Source: Micromonospora sp. MH99
Lineage (GTDB): Bacteria > Actinomycetota > Actinomycetes > Mycobacteriales > Micromonosporaceae
Direction: 5' to 3'
DNA length: 64,000 nt
Assembly (NCBI RefSeq): GCF_021442385.1
Contig: NZ_MUZA01000015.1
Coordinates: forward strand, 51,096-115,095
Both the position numbers and the translations under genes were made by a program. Below the pieces are notes generated by a model that was not told where the DNA came from, ran no database searches, and was given only the letters and a program-made list of their open reading frames with translations. The stretch's first letter is position 1; each line of letters opens with the position of its first letter. Positions 33,760 through 44,501 of the stretch are shown piece by piece.

Positions 33760-34910
33760 GCACGGTGCCGACCACCACCGGCGACGCGAGCCCCGGTGGC
33801 ACGGTGCCGCCGCCCCGGCCCGCCGTGCCGACCGACCACGTCGAGGTGGACCCCGGCGGGTGGCCGGCCGGTGTGCCGCGGGCCGAACCCGCAGTGCCGG
33901 TCGCCGACGTCGAGCAGGTGCCGGTGCGGTGGGATCCGGCGGAGCGGCGGGCGCGGGCCAGCCAGTCGTTCTGGACGGCGGTCGTGGGCGTACCGGCGAT
34001 CTTCTCGGTGCTCCGGCTCGGCGTCGAGGCGGGTGGGGAGCTGCAGACCACGCTGCTGCTGGTCGCCAACGTCGGGCCGGTCAACCTGCTCGCGGGCTTC
34101 CTGACCACCGCGGCTCGACTGCTCTCCACCGGGCTGGTCGCCGTCTTCGCGCTCGGCGCGGTGCTGGCCGTGAGCGTGGACCGACTGCCGCCGGGCACCC
34201 GTCGCCGCCCGCTCTTCGCCCGCTGGGCGGACCTCACCCCGGCCTGGGTGGTGCTGGCGAGCTTCCTGCTCGCCCTGCTCACCTGGCCGCTGCTCTACCT
34301 GCCGCTGCTGCTGCCGGCGTTCGCCGCCGCGTTCCAGCTTCGTCCGGACCGGCTGCACGAGTGGGTCGTACCCCGGTTGGCGGTGATCGTCGCGCTGCTC
34401 GCCGGGTACGGCTGGCTGCTGCTGCCGACGCTGCGCGACGCGGCCGGGCAGCGCGAGCTGCTGGTGCTCGCACTTCTCGTGGTGCCGCCGGTGTTGGCGC
34501 TGTTCATCGCCGGGCCGCTGCCCGGCATGGTGATCCGGCCGCTGGCGTCGCTGACCGAGGTGGCGGTGCTGGCCATGCTGGTCTGGGCCGCGCTGCCGGT
34601 GATCAGCACACCGGTGCTCCCGCTCACCGTCACCACGGTGGGCGTCGAGAACGGCCCGACCGAGGACGTCCGGGGGCACGTGGTGACCACCGACGACGTC
34701 AACATGGTGATCCTGCAGGAACGGGGCGGAGTCCGGTACGTGCCGGTAGACCTCGTCCGCGCGCAGGTGCTCTGCCCGAGCGAGGAGGAGCTGCCCCGGC
34801 ACCGGCTGCGGATCCACGACTTCCACATCGAGGATTCGCTGCTGGAGGGGTTGGGCCGCCGCGTCCGCCCGGTGCACCGCATCGACGCGGCCTGCCGCGC
34901 CCCCGGCTGA
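33756..34910 (+). CDS. Polytopic membrane protein coupled to solute-binding lipoprotein
   Basis: A 384-residue protein with a disordered Pro-rich N-terminus (about 1-65), six or seven hydrophobic helices (about 70-290, for example AWVVLASFLLALLTWPLLYL), and a soluble C-terminal 90 residues (VTTVGVENGPTEDVRGHVVT, then DDVNMVILQERGGVRYVP). It has no ABC permease EAA motif. GTG 33756 overlaps the stop of the lipoprotein gene (GTGA), indicating translational coupling and a functional pair. The family is unknown to me. Confidence 0.65.
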   Translation: MSTVPTTTGDASPGGTVPPPRPAVPTDHVEVDPGGWPAGVPRAEPAVPVADVEQVPVRWDPAERRARASQSFWTAVVGVPAIFSVLRLGVEAGGELQTTLLLVANVGPVNLLAGFLTTAARLLSTGLVAVFALGAVLAVSVDRLPPGTRRRPLFARWADLTPAWVVLASFLLALLTWPLLYLPLLLPAFAAAFQLRPDRLHEWVVPRLAVIVALLAGYGWLLLPTLRDAAGQRELLVLALLVVPPVLALFIAGPLPGMVIRPLASLTEVAVLAMLVWAALPVISTPVLPLTVTTVGVENGPTEDVRGHVVTTDDVNMVILQERGGVRYVPVDLVRAQVLCPSEEELPRHRLRIHDFHIEDSLLEGLGRRVRPVHRIDAACRAPG

Positions 34911-34912
34911 GG

Positions 34913-36076
34913 TCAGTAGGACTTGTCCTGACCGAGGACGTGCTGGGCGACGAAGTTCAGGATCATCTCGCGGCTGACCGGGGCGATCCGCCCGGCCCGG
35001 ACCGCGCCGAGCAGGGTGGCCACCCCGTACTCCGTGGTCATGCCCGCCCCGCCGAGGGCCTGCACCGCGGTGTCCACGGCGAGGGCGGCGGCCTCCCCGG
35101 CCGCGTACTTGGCCATGTTGCCGGACACCCCGGCCTCCAGGTCGCGGCCGGCGTCGTACAGGGTGGCCGCCTTCTGAATCATCAGGCGGGCCAACTCCAC
35201 CTGCACCGCCGCGTGGGCGAGCGGATGCGCCACCCCCTGGTGCGAGCCGATGCTCCGGCCACCCCACACCTTGCGGGTGGCGGTGTACTCGCTGGCCCGC
35301 TCGATGGCGTACCGACCGGTGCCGGCGCCCATCGCGGCGACCGTGATCCGCTCCGGGTTGAGCCCGGCGAAGAGCGCCGGCAGCCCGGCGTCCAGGGATT
35401 CGCCGACCAGCGCGTCGGCGGGCACCCGCACGTCGTCGAGGTAGAGCAGGAACTGGTTCTCCGGAGAGACGATCTCCATGTCCAGCTTGGACCTGGTCAG
35501 CCCCGCCGCGTCGGTAGGCACCAGGAACAGCGCGGGCTTGAGCTTGCCGGTGGAGGAGTCCTCGGTCCGGGCCACCACCAGGACGTGCCCGGCCTCGTCG
35601 ACCCCGGAGATGTAGCACTTGCGGCCGTTGAGCAGCCAGTCGTCGCCGTCGCGGCGGGCCACCGTGCCGAGCCGGTGGAAGTTGGAACCGGCCTCCGGCT
35701 CGGTGATCGCGAAGACGATCTTCGCCGAGCCGTCCGCGAGGCCGGGCAGGTGCCGTTTGCGCTGCTCCTCGGTGCCGTGCCGGGCGAGCACCGTCGCCGC
35801 GATGGCGGGGGAGACCACCAGCAGCAGCAGCGGGCACCCCGCCGCCGCCAGCTCCTCGCAGACGATGGCCAGCTCGGTGATGCCGCCGCCCCCGCCGCCG
35901 TACTCGGTGGGGATGTTGACCCCCAGATAGCCGAGCCGTCCCGCCTCGGCCCACAACTCGGTGGTGTGCTCACCGGCCTTCGCCTTCTCGACGAAGTAGC
36001 CGTGGCCGTACCGGCGGCCCAGCGCCCGCACGGCGTCGCGGAGCTGGTCCTGCTCGGGGGTGAGGTCGAAGGTCAT
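34913..36076 (-). CDS. Acyl-CoA dehydrogenase (distal gene of operon)
   Basis: A 387-residue FAD enzyme that oxidises an acyl-CoA to the 2-enoyl-CoA. Family segments are MTFDLTPEQDQLRDAVRALG, FAITEPEAGSNFHRLGTVA, the glycine-rich ALGGAGMTTEYGVATLLGA and the C-terminal RIAPVSREMILNFVAQ, in which the glutamate is the candidate base. The ATG overlaps the stop of the biotin carboxylase gene by 4 bases (ATGA). It is the last gene of the seven-gene run on this strand. It ends 2 bases from a convergent gene with no room for a separate terminator. Confidence 0.9.
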   Translation of the reverse strand: MTFDLTPEQDQLRDAVRALGRRYGHGYFVEKAKAGEHTTELWAEAGRLGYLGVNIPTEYGGGGGGITELAIVCEELAAAGCPLLLLVVSPAIAATVLARHGTEEQRKRHLPGLADGSAKIVFAITEPEAGSNFHRLGTVARRDGDDWLLNGRKCYISGVDEAGHVLVVARTEDSSTGKLKPALFLVPTDAAGLTRSKLDMEIVSPENQFLLYLDDVRVPADALVGESLDAGLPALFAGLNPERITVAAMGAGTGRYAIERASEYTATRKVWGGRSIGSHQGVAHPLAHAAVQVELARLMIQKAATLYDAGRDLEAGVSGNMAKYAAGEAAALAVDTAVQALGGAGMTTEYGVATLLGAVRAGRIAPVSREMILNFVAQHVLGQDKSY

Positions 36077-38118
36077 CGGGGGTCCTCCTCGGGGTTCGAC
36101 GGCGTCGGGTCGTCGCTTGCGGGGGAGCCGTCGATGACGGCCAGGACGGCGCCGGTGCGCACCTGAGCGCCGGCCGGCACCGGGAGTTCGATGACCACCC
36201 CGTCGGTCGGGGCCAGCACCTGATGTTCCAGCTTCATCGCTTCCAGCGTGAGCAGTGGTTCGCCGGCCGTGACCCGCTGGCCGACCTGCACGTGCACCCG
36301 GGTCACCGCGCCGGGCAGCGGCGCGAGCAGCGACCCGGCCGCCACCGCCGCCGTGGGCAGCGGGAGGCGCGGCAGCTCGACGAGGCTCGCCGCCCCGTCC
36401 GGGCCGTCCACGAAGATCTCCGACCCCACCCGGTGTACGCGGTACGCGCGCCGAACCCCGTCGACGTCGAGCGCCACCCGGTCCGGGGTGACCTCCGCCA
36501 GCGCTACCGTCGGCGGCTTCCCCTCCAACGCCACCGTTTCGCCGGGCGGCGCTGCGGACCAGTCGGCGAGTCGGCCGGTGCGGTCCAGCCGGTAGCGGAC
36601 CTCAATCTCGCCGTCCGGGCCGGTGAAGCGGCTGACCTGCGGTACGGCGGGCACGTTGCGCCAGCCGGAGGGCAGCCCGCCGAGCACCGGCGCGGTCGTT
36701 CGGCGTTGGGCGGCACCCGCCAGTGCGGCCGCCAGGGCGGTCAGCGGAAGCTGATCGGCGGGCAGCAGCGGCGCGAAGACCTCGGGGTGCCGGTCCAGGA
36801 AACCGGTGTCGATCGCCGCGGCCGCGAACTCCGGGCTGCGCAGCACCCGGACCAGCAGATCGCGGTTGGTGGCCACCCCGTGCAGCTCGGCACGGGTCAG
36901 CGCGCCGGCCAGCGCCCGGGCCGCCTCGGCCCGGGTCGGCGCCCAGGCGATCAGCTTGGCGAGCATGGAGTCGTAGTGCACGCTCACCTCGGAGCCCGTC
37001 CCGACGCCGGAGTCCAGCCGCAGGCCGGCGTGCTGGAGGCCACCGAACTCCCGGTCCACCCCCGGCACCGCGAACCGGCGCAGCACACCTGTCGCGGGTC
37101 GCCAGCCCTGCGCCGGGTCCTCGGCGCACAACCGCACCTCGATCGCGTAGCCGCGTACACCCGGCTCGTGCAGGTGCTCCGGCAGCGGCACGCCCTCGGC
37201 GACGAGCAGTTGCCACCGGACCAGGTCGAGCCCGACGGGCCCGGTCAGCTCGGTGACCGGGTGCTCCACCTGCAAGCGGGTGTTCATCTCGAGGAAGAAG
37301 AACTCACCGGTCGGGGCCAGCAGGAACTCCACGGTGCCGGCGCCCACGTAGTCGACGGCACGTCCGGCGGACACCGCCGCCTCGTGCAGCGCCGGGCGCA
37401 ACTCCCCCGGGAGCACCCCGGGAGCCTCCTCGATGATCTTCTGGTGTCGGCGCTGGATCGAGCACTCGCGTACCCCGAGGGCGGCCACCGTGCCGTGCGA
37501 GTCGCCGAAGATCTGCACCTCGACGTGCCGACCACGCTCGACGTACCGCTCGATGAAGACCGTGCCGTCGCCGAACGCGGCAGCCGCCTCCCGGCTGGCG
37601 CCGGCGACGGCCTCCGCCAGCTCGTCCGCGTCCCGCACGATCCGCATGCCCCGGCCGCCGCCGCCAGCGGACGCCTTCACCAGCACCGGGAAGTCGGTGA
37701 CCTCGTCGGCGTCGGTCCAGCTCGGCAGCATCGGTACGCCCGCCTCGGCGAGCAGCGCCTTCGCCGCCAACTTGTCGCCCATCGCGGCGATCACCTTGGC
37801 CGGCGGCCCGACCCAGGTCAGCCCCGCGTCGGTCACCGCCGCCGCGAACTCGGCGTTCTCGGCGAGGAAGCCGTAGCCGGGGTGGACGGCGTCCGCGCCG
37901 GCCTTGCGGGCCGCGTCCAGGATCAGATCCACCCGCAGGTACGTCTCGGTCGGTGAGCTTCCCGGCAGGCGTACGGCCAGGTCGGCCTCGGCGACGAACG
38001 GCGCGTCGGCGTCCGCGTCGGAGTACACGGCGACGGTCTGCACGCCCATCGCGCGGCAGGTGGCGAAGACCCGGCGGGCGATCTCGCCCCGGTTGGCCAC
38101 GAGCAGCCTGTTGATCAT
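36073..38118 (-). CDS. Acyl-CoA carboxylase alpha subunit (biotin carboxylase + BCCP)
   Basis: A 681-residue subunit that carboxylates its own biotin with ATP and bicarbonate. The N-terminal biotin carboxylase domain starts MINRLLVANRGEIARRVF, with ATP-grasp KASAGGGGRGMR and FLEMNTRLQVEHPVTE. The C-terminal biotinyl domain carries the acceptor lysine in LEAMKLEH (about residue 640). Size and fused BCCP match methylcrotonyl-, geranyl- and acetyl/propionyl-type alpha subunits; the neighbours favour a branched-chain or terpenoid acyl-CoA. GAGAGG precedes the ATG, 11 bases after the beta-subunit stop. Confidence 0.93.
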   Translation of the reverse strand: MINRLLVANRGEIARRVFATCRAMGVQTVAVYSDADADAPFVAEADLAVRLPGSSPTETYLRVDLILDAARKAGADAVHPGYGFLAENAEFAAAVTDAGLTWVGPPAKVIAAMGDKLAAKALLAEAGVPMLPSWTDADEVTDFPVLVKASAGGGGRGMRIVRDADELAEAVAGASREAAAAFGDGTVFIERYVERGRHVEVQIFGDSHGTVAALGVRECSIQRRHQKIIEEAPGVLPGELRPALHEAAVSAGRAVDYVGAGTVEFLLAPTGEFFFLEMNTRLQVEHPVTELTGPVGLDLVRWQLLVAEGVPLPEHLHEPGVRGYAIEVRLCAEDPAQGWRPATGVLRRFAVPGVDREFGGLQHAGLRLDSGVGTGSEVSVHYDSMLAKLIAWAPTRAEAARALAGALTRAELHGVATNRDLLVRVLRSPEFAAAAIDTGFLDRHPEVFAPLLPADQLPLTALAAALAGAAQRRTTAPVLGGLPSGWRNVPAVPQVSRFTGPDGEIEVRYRLDRTGRLADWSAAPPGETVALEGKPPTVALAEVTPDRVALDVDGVRRAYRVHRVGSEIFVDGPDGAASLVELPRLPLPTAAVAAGSLLAPLPGAVTRVHVQVGQRVTAGEPLLTLEAMKLEHQVLAPTDGVVIELPVPAGAQVRTGAVLAVIDGSPASDDPTPSNPEEDPR

Positions 38119-38129
38119 GAGTGGCCTCT

Positions 38130-39727
<1,598 letters not shown>

Positions 39728-39731
<4 letters not shown>

Positions 39732-40924
39732 AGGCCCATGCCCTTCGCGATGATCTCGTTCATGATCTCGGTGGTGCCGCCGCCGATGCCGAGGATCCGG
39801 GCGTCGCGGTAGTGCCGCTCCACCTCGGCGTCCCGCAGATAGCCGAAGCCTCCGTGCAGTTGCAGCGCCTGGTCGACGACCTGGTCGCAGGCGGCCACCG
39901 CGACGTTCTTCGCCATCGCTACCTCGGTCACCACCGGCTCGCCCGCCGCCACCCGGACGGCCACCTCGTGCACGTACGACCGGGCCGCCTCGGCGCGCGT
40001 GTGCATCTCGGCCAGCCGGTGCCGGACCAGCTGCCGGCTGGCCAGCGGACGCCCGAAGGTCTCCCGGTCCCGGCACCAGCGCACCGCCAGCTCGACACAG
40101 CGCTGCGCGGTCCCGTACGCCTGGGTCGCCAGCGACAGTCGCTCGGCGGCGAAGTGCTGCATGATCGCCAGGAAGCCGGTGTTCTCCGCGCCGATCCGGT
40201 TGGCCACCGGCACCCGCACGTCCACGAACGACAGCTCCGCCGTGTCCGAGCAGTGCCAGCCCAGCTTCTCCAGTCGGCGCCCCACCGTGAACCCGGGCGA
40301 CCCCTTGTCGATGACGAGCAGGGTCAGTTCACCGCTGCCGGGAAAGTCGGTGCACACCGCGGTGGTCACGAAGTCCGCCCGGTGCCCGCTGGTGATGTAC
40401 GTCTTCGACCCGTTCACCACGTAGTGGTCGCCGTCGCGGCGGGCGGTCGTACGGATGCCGGCCACGTCGGAGCCGCCGTCCGGCTCGGTGATCGCCAACG
40501 CGCCGATCATCGTGCCGGCCAGGGTGGGCCGGACGTACCGCTCGATCAGGCCGCCGTCGGCCGGCGACGGGGTGCCGCCGAGCCGGCCGCCCAGCGACCC
40601 GCCGGTGCGGGCGCCGGCTGCGGCGACCATGTGCGGCAATGCGATGCCGTGCGTGAACAGGGCCGCCACCAGGCCGGACGAGCCGCCAGCGCGGATCAGC
40701 TCCTCCGTCACGATGATCGAGTCGAGCAGGTCACCGCCGCTGCCGCCCACCGACTCGGGAAAGCCGATGCCGAGCAGCCCGAGCTTCGCGGCGGTCGCGT
40801 GCAGGGCCCGGGGGACCTCGCCGGCCCGCTCCCAGTCGTCCAGGTGCGGCAGCACCTCCCGGGTCACGAAGGCCCTGGTCAGCTCGCGCAGCTGCCGCCG
40901 TTCGGGGGTGTCCACGATGCTCAT
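39728..40924 (-). CDS. Acyl-CoA dehydrogenase (citronellyl/isovaleryl type candidate)
   Basis: A 398-residue FAD dehydrogenase. Motifs: LALLGIGFPE-like GLLGIGFPESVGGSGG, ALAITEPDGGSDVAGIRTTA (FAD contact), CRDRETFGRPLASRQLVRH, and QLHGGFGYLRDAEVERHYRD, then GGGTTEIMNEIIAKGMGL at the C-terminus. The last segment is typical of short branched-chain and citronellyl-CoA dehydrogenases. GGGGTGG precedes the ATG, which overlaps the AtuA-like stop by 4 bases. Confidence 0.9.
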
Positions 40925-42597
40925 CGCGCCACCCCCGTCAGCACCTCGGCGGGCAGGTCGACGATCCGGGCGCGCAGCAGCTCGCCGAGCGCCTTGGCCT
41001 GCGGGTCGAACCGGGTGGACGCGGCCACCCCGGCCCCCAGCAGACCCTCGATCACGAAGTTGACCGCCCGCAGGTTCGGCAGCTCGTAGCGCCGCACCGA
41101 CAGCGACGCCGTCTCCGGCAGCAGCTCGGCCAGCCGCTCGACCGTCAACCAGGCGCGCAGCCACGCGTACCCAACGTCGGTCCGGGCCCAGACGCCGAGG
41201 TTGGCGTCACCGCCCTTGTCGCCCGAGCGCGCGCCGACCAGTTCGCCGAGCGCCCCGCGCCGGGTCGGGCCGTCGACCGCCGCGCCGCCGCCCGGCACGG
41301 TCTCGTCCCGCACCGTGGGGGCGGTACGGACCGGCGGGGCGATCGGCACCCGTTCACCGCCGGGCCGGACCGCGACGTGCGCCACCGCGTCCTGCGGCAC
41401 GGTGTCGGCGGTGAAGACGCCGTACGGTGTCGCGTCGCCCGGGAGGGTGGTCAGCGTGCAGCCCGGGTAGGAGGCCAGGGCCAGCTCCACCGCCGCGGCC
41501 GAGAAGGCCCGCCCGGCCCGTGCCTTGTCGCCGTCACGCAGGTGTACGTGCAGCAGGGCGCTGGCGACCTCGGTGTCGGCCGCGTCCGGGTGGTCGGTGC
41601 GGGCGAGCGTGAACTCCAGCCCGTCCTTGCCCACCGCCTCCTCGATCTGCCCCCGCACCAGGGCCGCCTTCGCCTCGATGTCCAACCCGCAGAGGACGAA
41701 CGTCATCGAGTTCCGGAAGCCGCCGAGGTTGTTGACGCCGACCTTGAGCGTCGCCGGCGGCGGGGTTCCCCGGACGCCGGAGATCCGGACCCGGTCCGGC
41801 CCGTCGGGGCGCAGCGTCACGGAGTCCAGCCGGGTGACCACGTCCGGTCCCAGGTACGCCGGCCCGCCGATCTCGTAGAGCAGCTGGGCGGTGACGGTCT
41901 CCACGGTGACCGCACCGCCGGTGCCGGGATGCTTGGTGACCACGGATGAGCCGTCGGAGTGCACCTCGGCGATCGGGAAGCCGGGGCGGTGCCCGCCGTC
42001 GGGCAGTTCGGTGAAGAAGCTGAAGTTGCCGCCGGTGACCTGGGCGCCGCACTCCAGGAGGTGCCCGGCGACTGTCGCCCCGGCCAGCTCGTCGAGATCG
42101 TCGCGACCCCACCCGTACCTGGCGATGGCCGGGCCGACCACCAACGACGCGTCGGTGACCCGGCCGGTGACCACCACGTCCGCGCCGGCGTCGAGGCAGG
42201 CGGCGATCCCGAACGCGCCCAGGTACGCGTTCGCGGTGAGCGCGTCGGGCCGCCGGAGCGCGTCGCCCTCGACGTACCCCACCTGGGCCGACAGGCCCAG
42301 ACGGCCAGCGAGCGCCTCGATGGCGGCGGCCAGGCCGGCCGGATTCAACCCGCCGGCGTTGGTCACGATCCGCACCCCCCGGTCGAGGGCCGTGCCCAGA
42401 CACGTCTCCAGCTGACGCAGGAACGTCTTTGCGTAGCCGAGGTCGGGGTCGCGCAGCCGGTCCCGACCGAGGATCAGCATGGTCAGCTCGGCCAGGTAGT
42501 CACCGGTCAGCACGTCCAGCTCGCCGCCGTCGAGCATCTCCCGCCAGGCCGTGAACCGGTCGCCGTAGAAGCCGGAAGCGTTGCCGATGCGGATCAC
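40921..42597 (-). CDS. AtuA-family (DUF1446) protein
   Basis: A 558-residue protein beginning VIRIGNASGFYGDRFTAWRE, the signature start of the acyclic terpene utilisation AtuA family. Further hallmarks are VTNAGGLNPAGLAAAIEALA, ADVVVTGRVTDASLVVGPAI and VGVNNLGGFRNSMTF, with a C-terminal domain containing ARSGDKGGDANLGVWAR. In Pseudomonas, AtuA is needed for citronellol and geraniol breakdown; its reaction is not established. GTG 42597 overlaps the upstream stop by 4 bases. Confidence 0.9.
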   Translation of the reverse strand: MIRIGNASGFYGDRFTAWREMLDGGELDVLTGDYLAELTMLILGRDRLRDPDLGYAKTFLRQLETCLGTALDRGVRIVTNAGGLNPAGLAAAIEALAGRLGLSAQVGYVEGDALRRPDALTANAYLGAFGIAACLDAGADVVVTGRVTDASLVVGPAIARYGWGRDDLDELAGATVAGHLLECGAQVTGGNFSFFTELPDGGHRPGFPIAEVHSDGSSVVTKHPGTGGAVTVETVTAQLLYEIGGPAYLGPDVVTRLDSVTLRPDGPDRVRISGVRGTPPPATLKVGVNNLGGFRNSMTFVLCGLDIEAKAALVRGQIEEAVGKDGLEFTLARTDHPDAADTEVASALLHVHLRDGDKARAGRAFSAAAVELALASYPGCTLTTLPGDATPYGVFTADTVPQDAVAHVAVRPGGERVPIAPPVRTAPTVRDETVPGGGAAVDGPTRRGALGELVGARSGDKGGDANLGVWARTDVGYAWLRAWLTVERLAELLPETASLSVRRYELPNLRAVNFVIEGLLGAGVAASTRFDPQAKALGELLRARIVDLPAEVLTGVAR

Positions 42598-43391
42598 GCC
42601 GTGACTCCGCGTCGGCTCGACGGTTCGCGCCCGGTGCCCGGCGGGCCGGCGAACGCCTGCGCCACGTCGAGCCACTCGTCGGCGACGGGGCCGCTGGCCA
42701 GCAGGGCGAGGTCCGCGCGGTGGCGGCGGCGGGTGACGAGCAGGCAGAAGTCCAGGAGGGGACCGCTCAGGCGGTCGGCGGCGTCCGCCGGGCCCCAGGT
42801 CCACGTCTCCCCGCCGGGTCCGGTCAACTCGACCCGGACCGGCGCCGCCGGTGCCGGTCGGCCGTGGGCGGCGAAACCGTGCCCGAGAGTACGCACACCG
42901 AGGTGCGCCACGTGCCGGAGGCGGTCGGTGGCGGGGCGGACGACACCGAGGGCGTCGGCCACGTCTTCACCGTGCGCCCAGGTCTCCATGATCCGGGCGG
43001 TCGCCATCGACGCGGCCGACATCCGGGTGCCGTACCAGGGCAGCTTCTCGCCGGCCGGGACCGCGAGGAGCGCGTCGTTGAGCGCCGCCCGTCCGGCCCG
43101 CCAGCGGGCGAGCAGGTCGGCGGGCGGGGCGAGGAACGCCTCGGCGCCCGCGTCGACCATCCGGTTCGGGTCCGGCGCGGCCGTCACCGTCGCGTAGAAG
43201 GCGTCGGCGTCGGTGGCGGCCAGCAGGGCCACGTGGTCGGTCCAGGCGAGGTGGGCGATCTGGTGCCCGATGCTCCAGCCCGCCGCCGGGGTCGGGCGGG
43301 CCCAGTCGGCCGCCGGCAGGGGCGCCACCAACGCGTCCAGGTCGGCGGACTCGGCGGCCAGATCCGCGAGCAGGTCACTGAGGTCGACCAT
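42594..43391 (-). CDS. TIGR03084-type DinB-like metal-binding protein
   Basis: A 265-residue four-helix-bundle protein of the DinB/maleylpyruvate-isomerase-like superfamily. Candidate metal-binding histidines are in GWSIGHQIAHLAWTDH and METWAHGEDVADALG. The N-terminal SDLLADLAAESADLDALVAPL and the central AHLGVRTLGHGFAAHG fit the TIGR03084 family, which often accompanies AtuA and acyl-CoA genes in actinobacteria. The reaction is unknown; thiol-dependent chemistry is known for some relatives. GGAGG precedes the ATG. Confidence 0.82.
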   Translation of the reverse strand: MVDLSDLLADLAAESADLDALVAPLPAADWARPTPAAGWSIGHQIAHLAWTDHVALLAATDADAFYATVTAAPDPNRMVDAGAEAFLAPPADLLARWRAGRAALNDALLAVPAGEKLPWYGTRMSAASMATARIMETWAHGEDVADALGVVRPATDRLRHVAHLGVRTLGHGFAAHGRPAPAAPVRVELTGPGGETWTWGPADAADRLSGPLLDFCLLVTRRRHRADLALLASGPVADEWLDVAQAFAGPPGTGREPSSRRGVTA

Positions 43392-43428
43392 GATGCCTCC
43401 GGTCGGTGCTGGGCCGGTGTGGCCGGGG

Positions 43429-44064
43429 TCAGGGCGTGAGGAGGGTGGCGAGCTGGCGTTTCCAGGTGGCGAGCAGGGCGGCGCGGCGGGCCGAGTCGTC
43501 GCTGAGCAGGTTGGCCACCCCGAGCCCGCGCAGCAGGTCGAGGGTGGCCTGCACGGCTTCGCGGACGCCGGGACGGCGCTCGTCGACCCCGAGCAGGGCG
43601 ACGGTGAGTCGGTGCATCTCCCGGCCGACCGTCGCCTCCAGCGGGACCAGGGCGTCGCGCAGCTCCTGGTCGGTGCGGGCGGCCACCCACAGTTCGAGCG
43701 CGGCGACGAAGAGCGGCCCGGTGAAGGCCACCCCGAGCAGGTCGATCACGCGGTCGAGCCGCTGCGGGCCGGCTGGCAACGCCTCGGCCTCGGTGCGCAG
43801 TTCGTTGGCCCGGCGCTCGGCCAGATGGGCGACGGCGGCCGTGACCAGCGCGGCCTTGGTCGGGTAGTGGTGCAGCTGCGCACCCCGCGAGACACCGGCC
43901 CGCGCCGCCACGACTGTGGTCGTGGTGCCCGACCAGCCGTGATCGATCAGGCAGTCGACTGTCGCCTCCAGCAGGCGGGCCTGGGTGGCACGACTGCGCT
44001 CCTGCTGAGGAACACGCGTCGCGCCGGCAGATGTCGATGCGGCGGACGTTGATGTGGCGGACAC
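43429..44064 (-). CDS. TetR-family regulator of the acyl-CoA operon
   Basis: A 211-residue repressor-type protein. The N-terminal helix-turn-helix reads RLLEATVDCLIDHGWSGTTT, then VAARAGVSRGAQLHHYPTKA. The C-terminal ligand domain follows. It is the first gene of the run that continues through the TIGR03084-like, atuA-like, dehydrogenase and carboxylase genes. GTG 44064 is preferred because AGGCT 6 bases upstream and TTGACT 17 bases further form a promoter. That promoter's -35 lies inside a palindrome, so autorepression is predicted. Confidence 0.85.
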   Translation of the reverse strand: MSATSTSAASTSAGATRVPQQERSRATQARLLEATVDCLIDHGWSGTTTTVVAARAGVSRGAQLHHYPTKAALVTAAVAHLAERRANELRTEAEALPAGPQRLDRVIDLLGVAFTGPLFVAALELWVAARTDQELRDALVPLEATVGREMHRLTVALLGVDERRPGVREAVQATLDLLRGLGVANLLSDDSARRAALLATWKRQLATLLTP

Positions 44065-44070
44065 GGCAAC

Positions 44071-44104
44071 AGCCTGCGGCCTTCGAAACAAACAGTCAAG
44101 ACTG
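44071..44104 (-). promoter_or_regulatory. Promoter and TetR operator of the acyl-CoA operon
   Basis: On the minus strand, TTGACT (44099-44094), a 17-base spacer and CAGGCT (44076-44071) lie 6 bases before GTG 44064. The -35 sits within CAGTC-AA-GACTG (44093-44104), a perfect 12-base palindrome with no GC-rich bias. A bound repressor would block RNA polymerase. Confidence 0.65.
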
Positions 44105-44162
44105 ACTTTTTATAGCCGGGTCGGCGGCCGTGCTCCGGTCGAGCCGACCTCGACTGCCCTCC

Positions 44163-44366
44163 CCGTGCCCTGTCGAGCTGCCCCACGAGTGGGGCGGCAG
44201 CGGTGCGCCATCCGCCCCTTCCGTGCCCTGTCGAGCTGCCCCAGGAGTGGGGCGGCGGCGGTGCGCCATCTGCGCTACCCGTGCCCTGTCGAGCTGCTCC
44301 ACGAGTGGGGCGGCAGCGACGCCCAGGTCTGCCCCACTCCTGGGGCAGCTCGACAGGCAGCAGGGC
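44163..44366. repeat. 58-bp tandem repeat (three copies) plus one inverted copy
   Basis: Units begin CCGTGCCCTGTCGAGCTGCC at 44163, 44221 and 44279, an exact 58-base period. Each holds an internal hairpin of the form GCCCCA(C/G)GAGTGGGGC. A fourth, inverted copy of the first half lies at 44331-44366, so the block can fold back on itself. It is non-coding, between the operon promoter and a phosphoesterase gene. Confidence 0.9.
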
Positions 44367-44413
44367 AGGTCCATCGGCCGCAGCTGAGTCGCCGGATCCG
44401 CGGCTATGTGCGC

Positions 44414-44484
44414 GGTCGAGGGGTGTGCCGGGTCGAGGGGATGTGCCGGGTCGAGGGGACGTGCGGGGTCGAGGGGATGTGCGG
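44414..44484. repeat. 17-18-bp tandem repeat, four copies
   Basis: Units of the form GGTCGAGGGGATGTGCCG start at 44414, 44431, 44449 and 44467. The array ends 17 bases before the 3' end of the phosphoesterase gene and is outside its reading frame. Confidence 0.85.
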
Positions 44485-44501
44485 CGTCGGATCGGTGGGG
44501 G

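Noticed and set aside
30791..34910. A GlnH-GlnX-PknG orthologous system
   Set aside because: The kinase is transmembrane without PknG's rubredoxin or TPR parts, and the membrane protein lacks the GlnX layout; only an analogy remains.
44163..44366. CRISPR array
   Set aside because: The 58-base units repeat end to end without unique spacers, only three copies are direct, and no cas gene is present.
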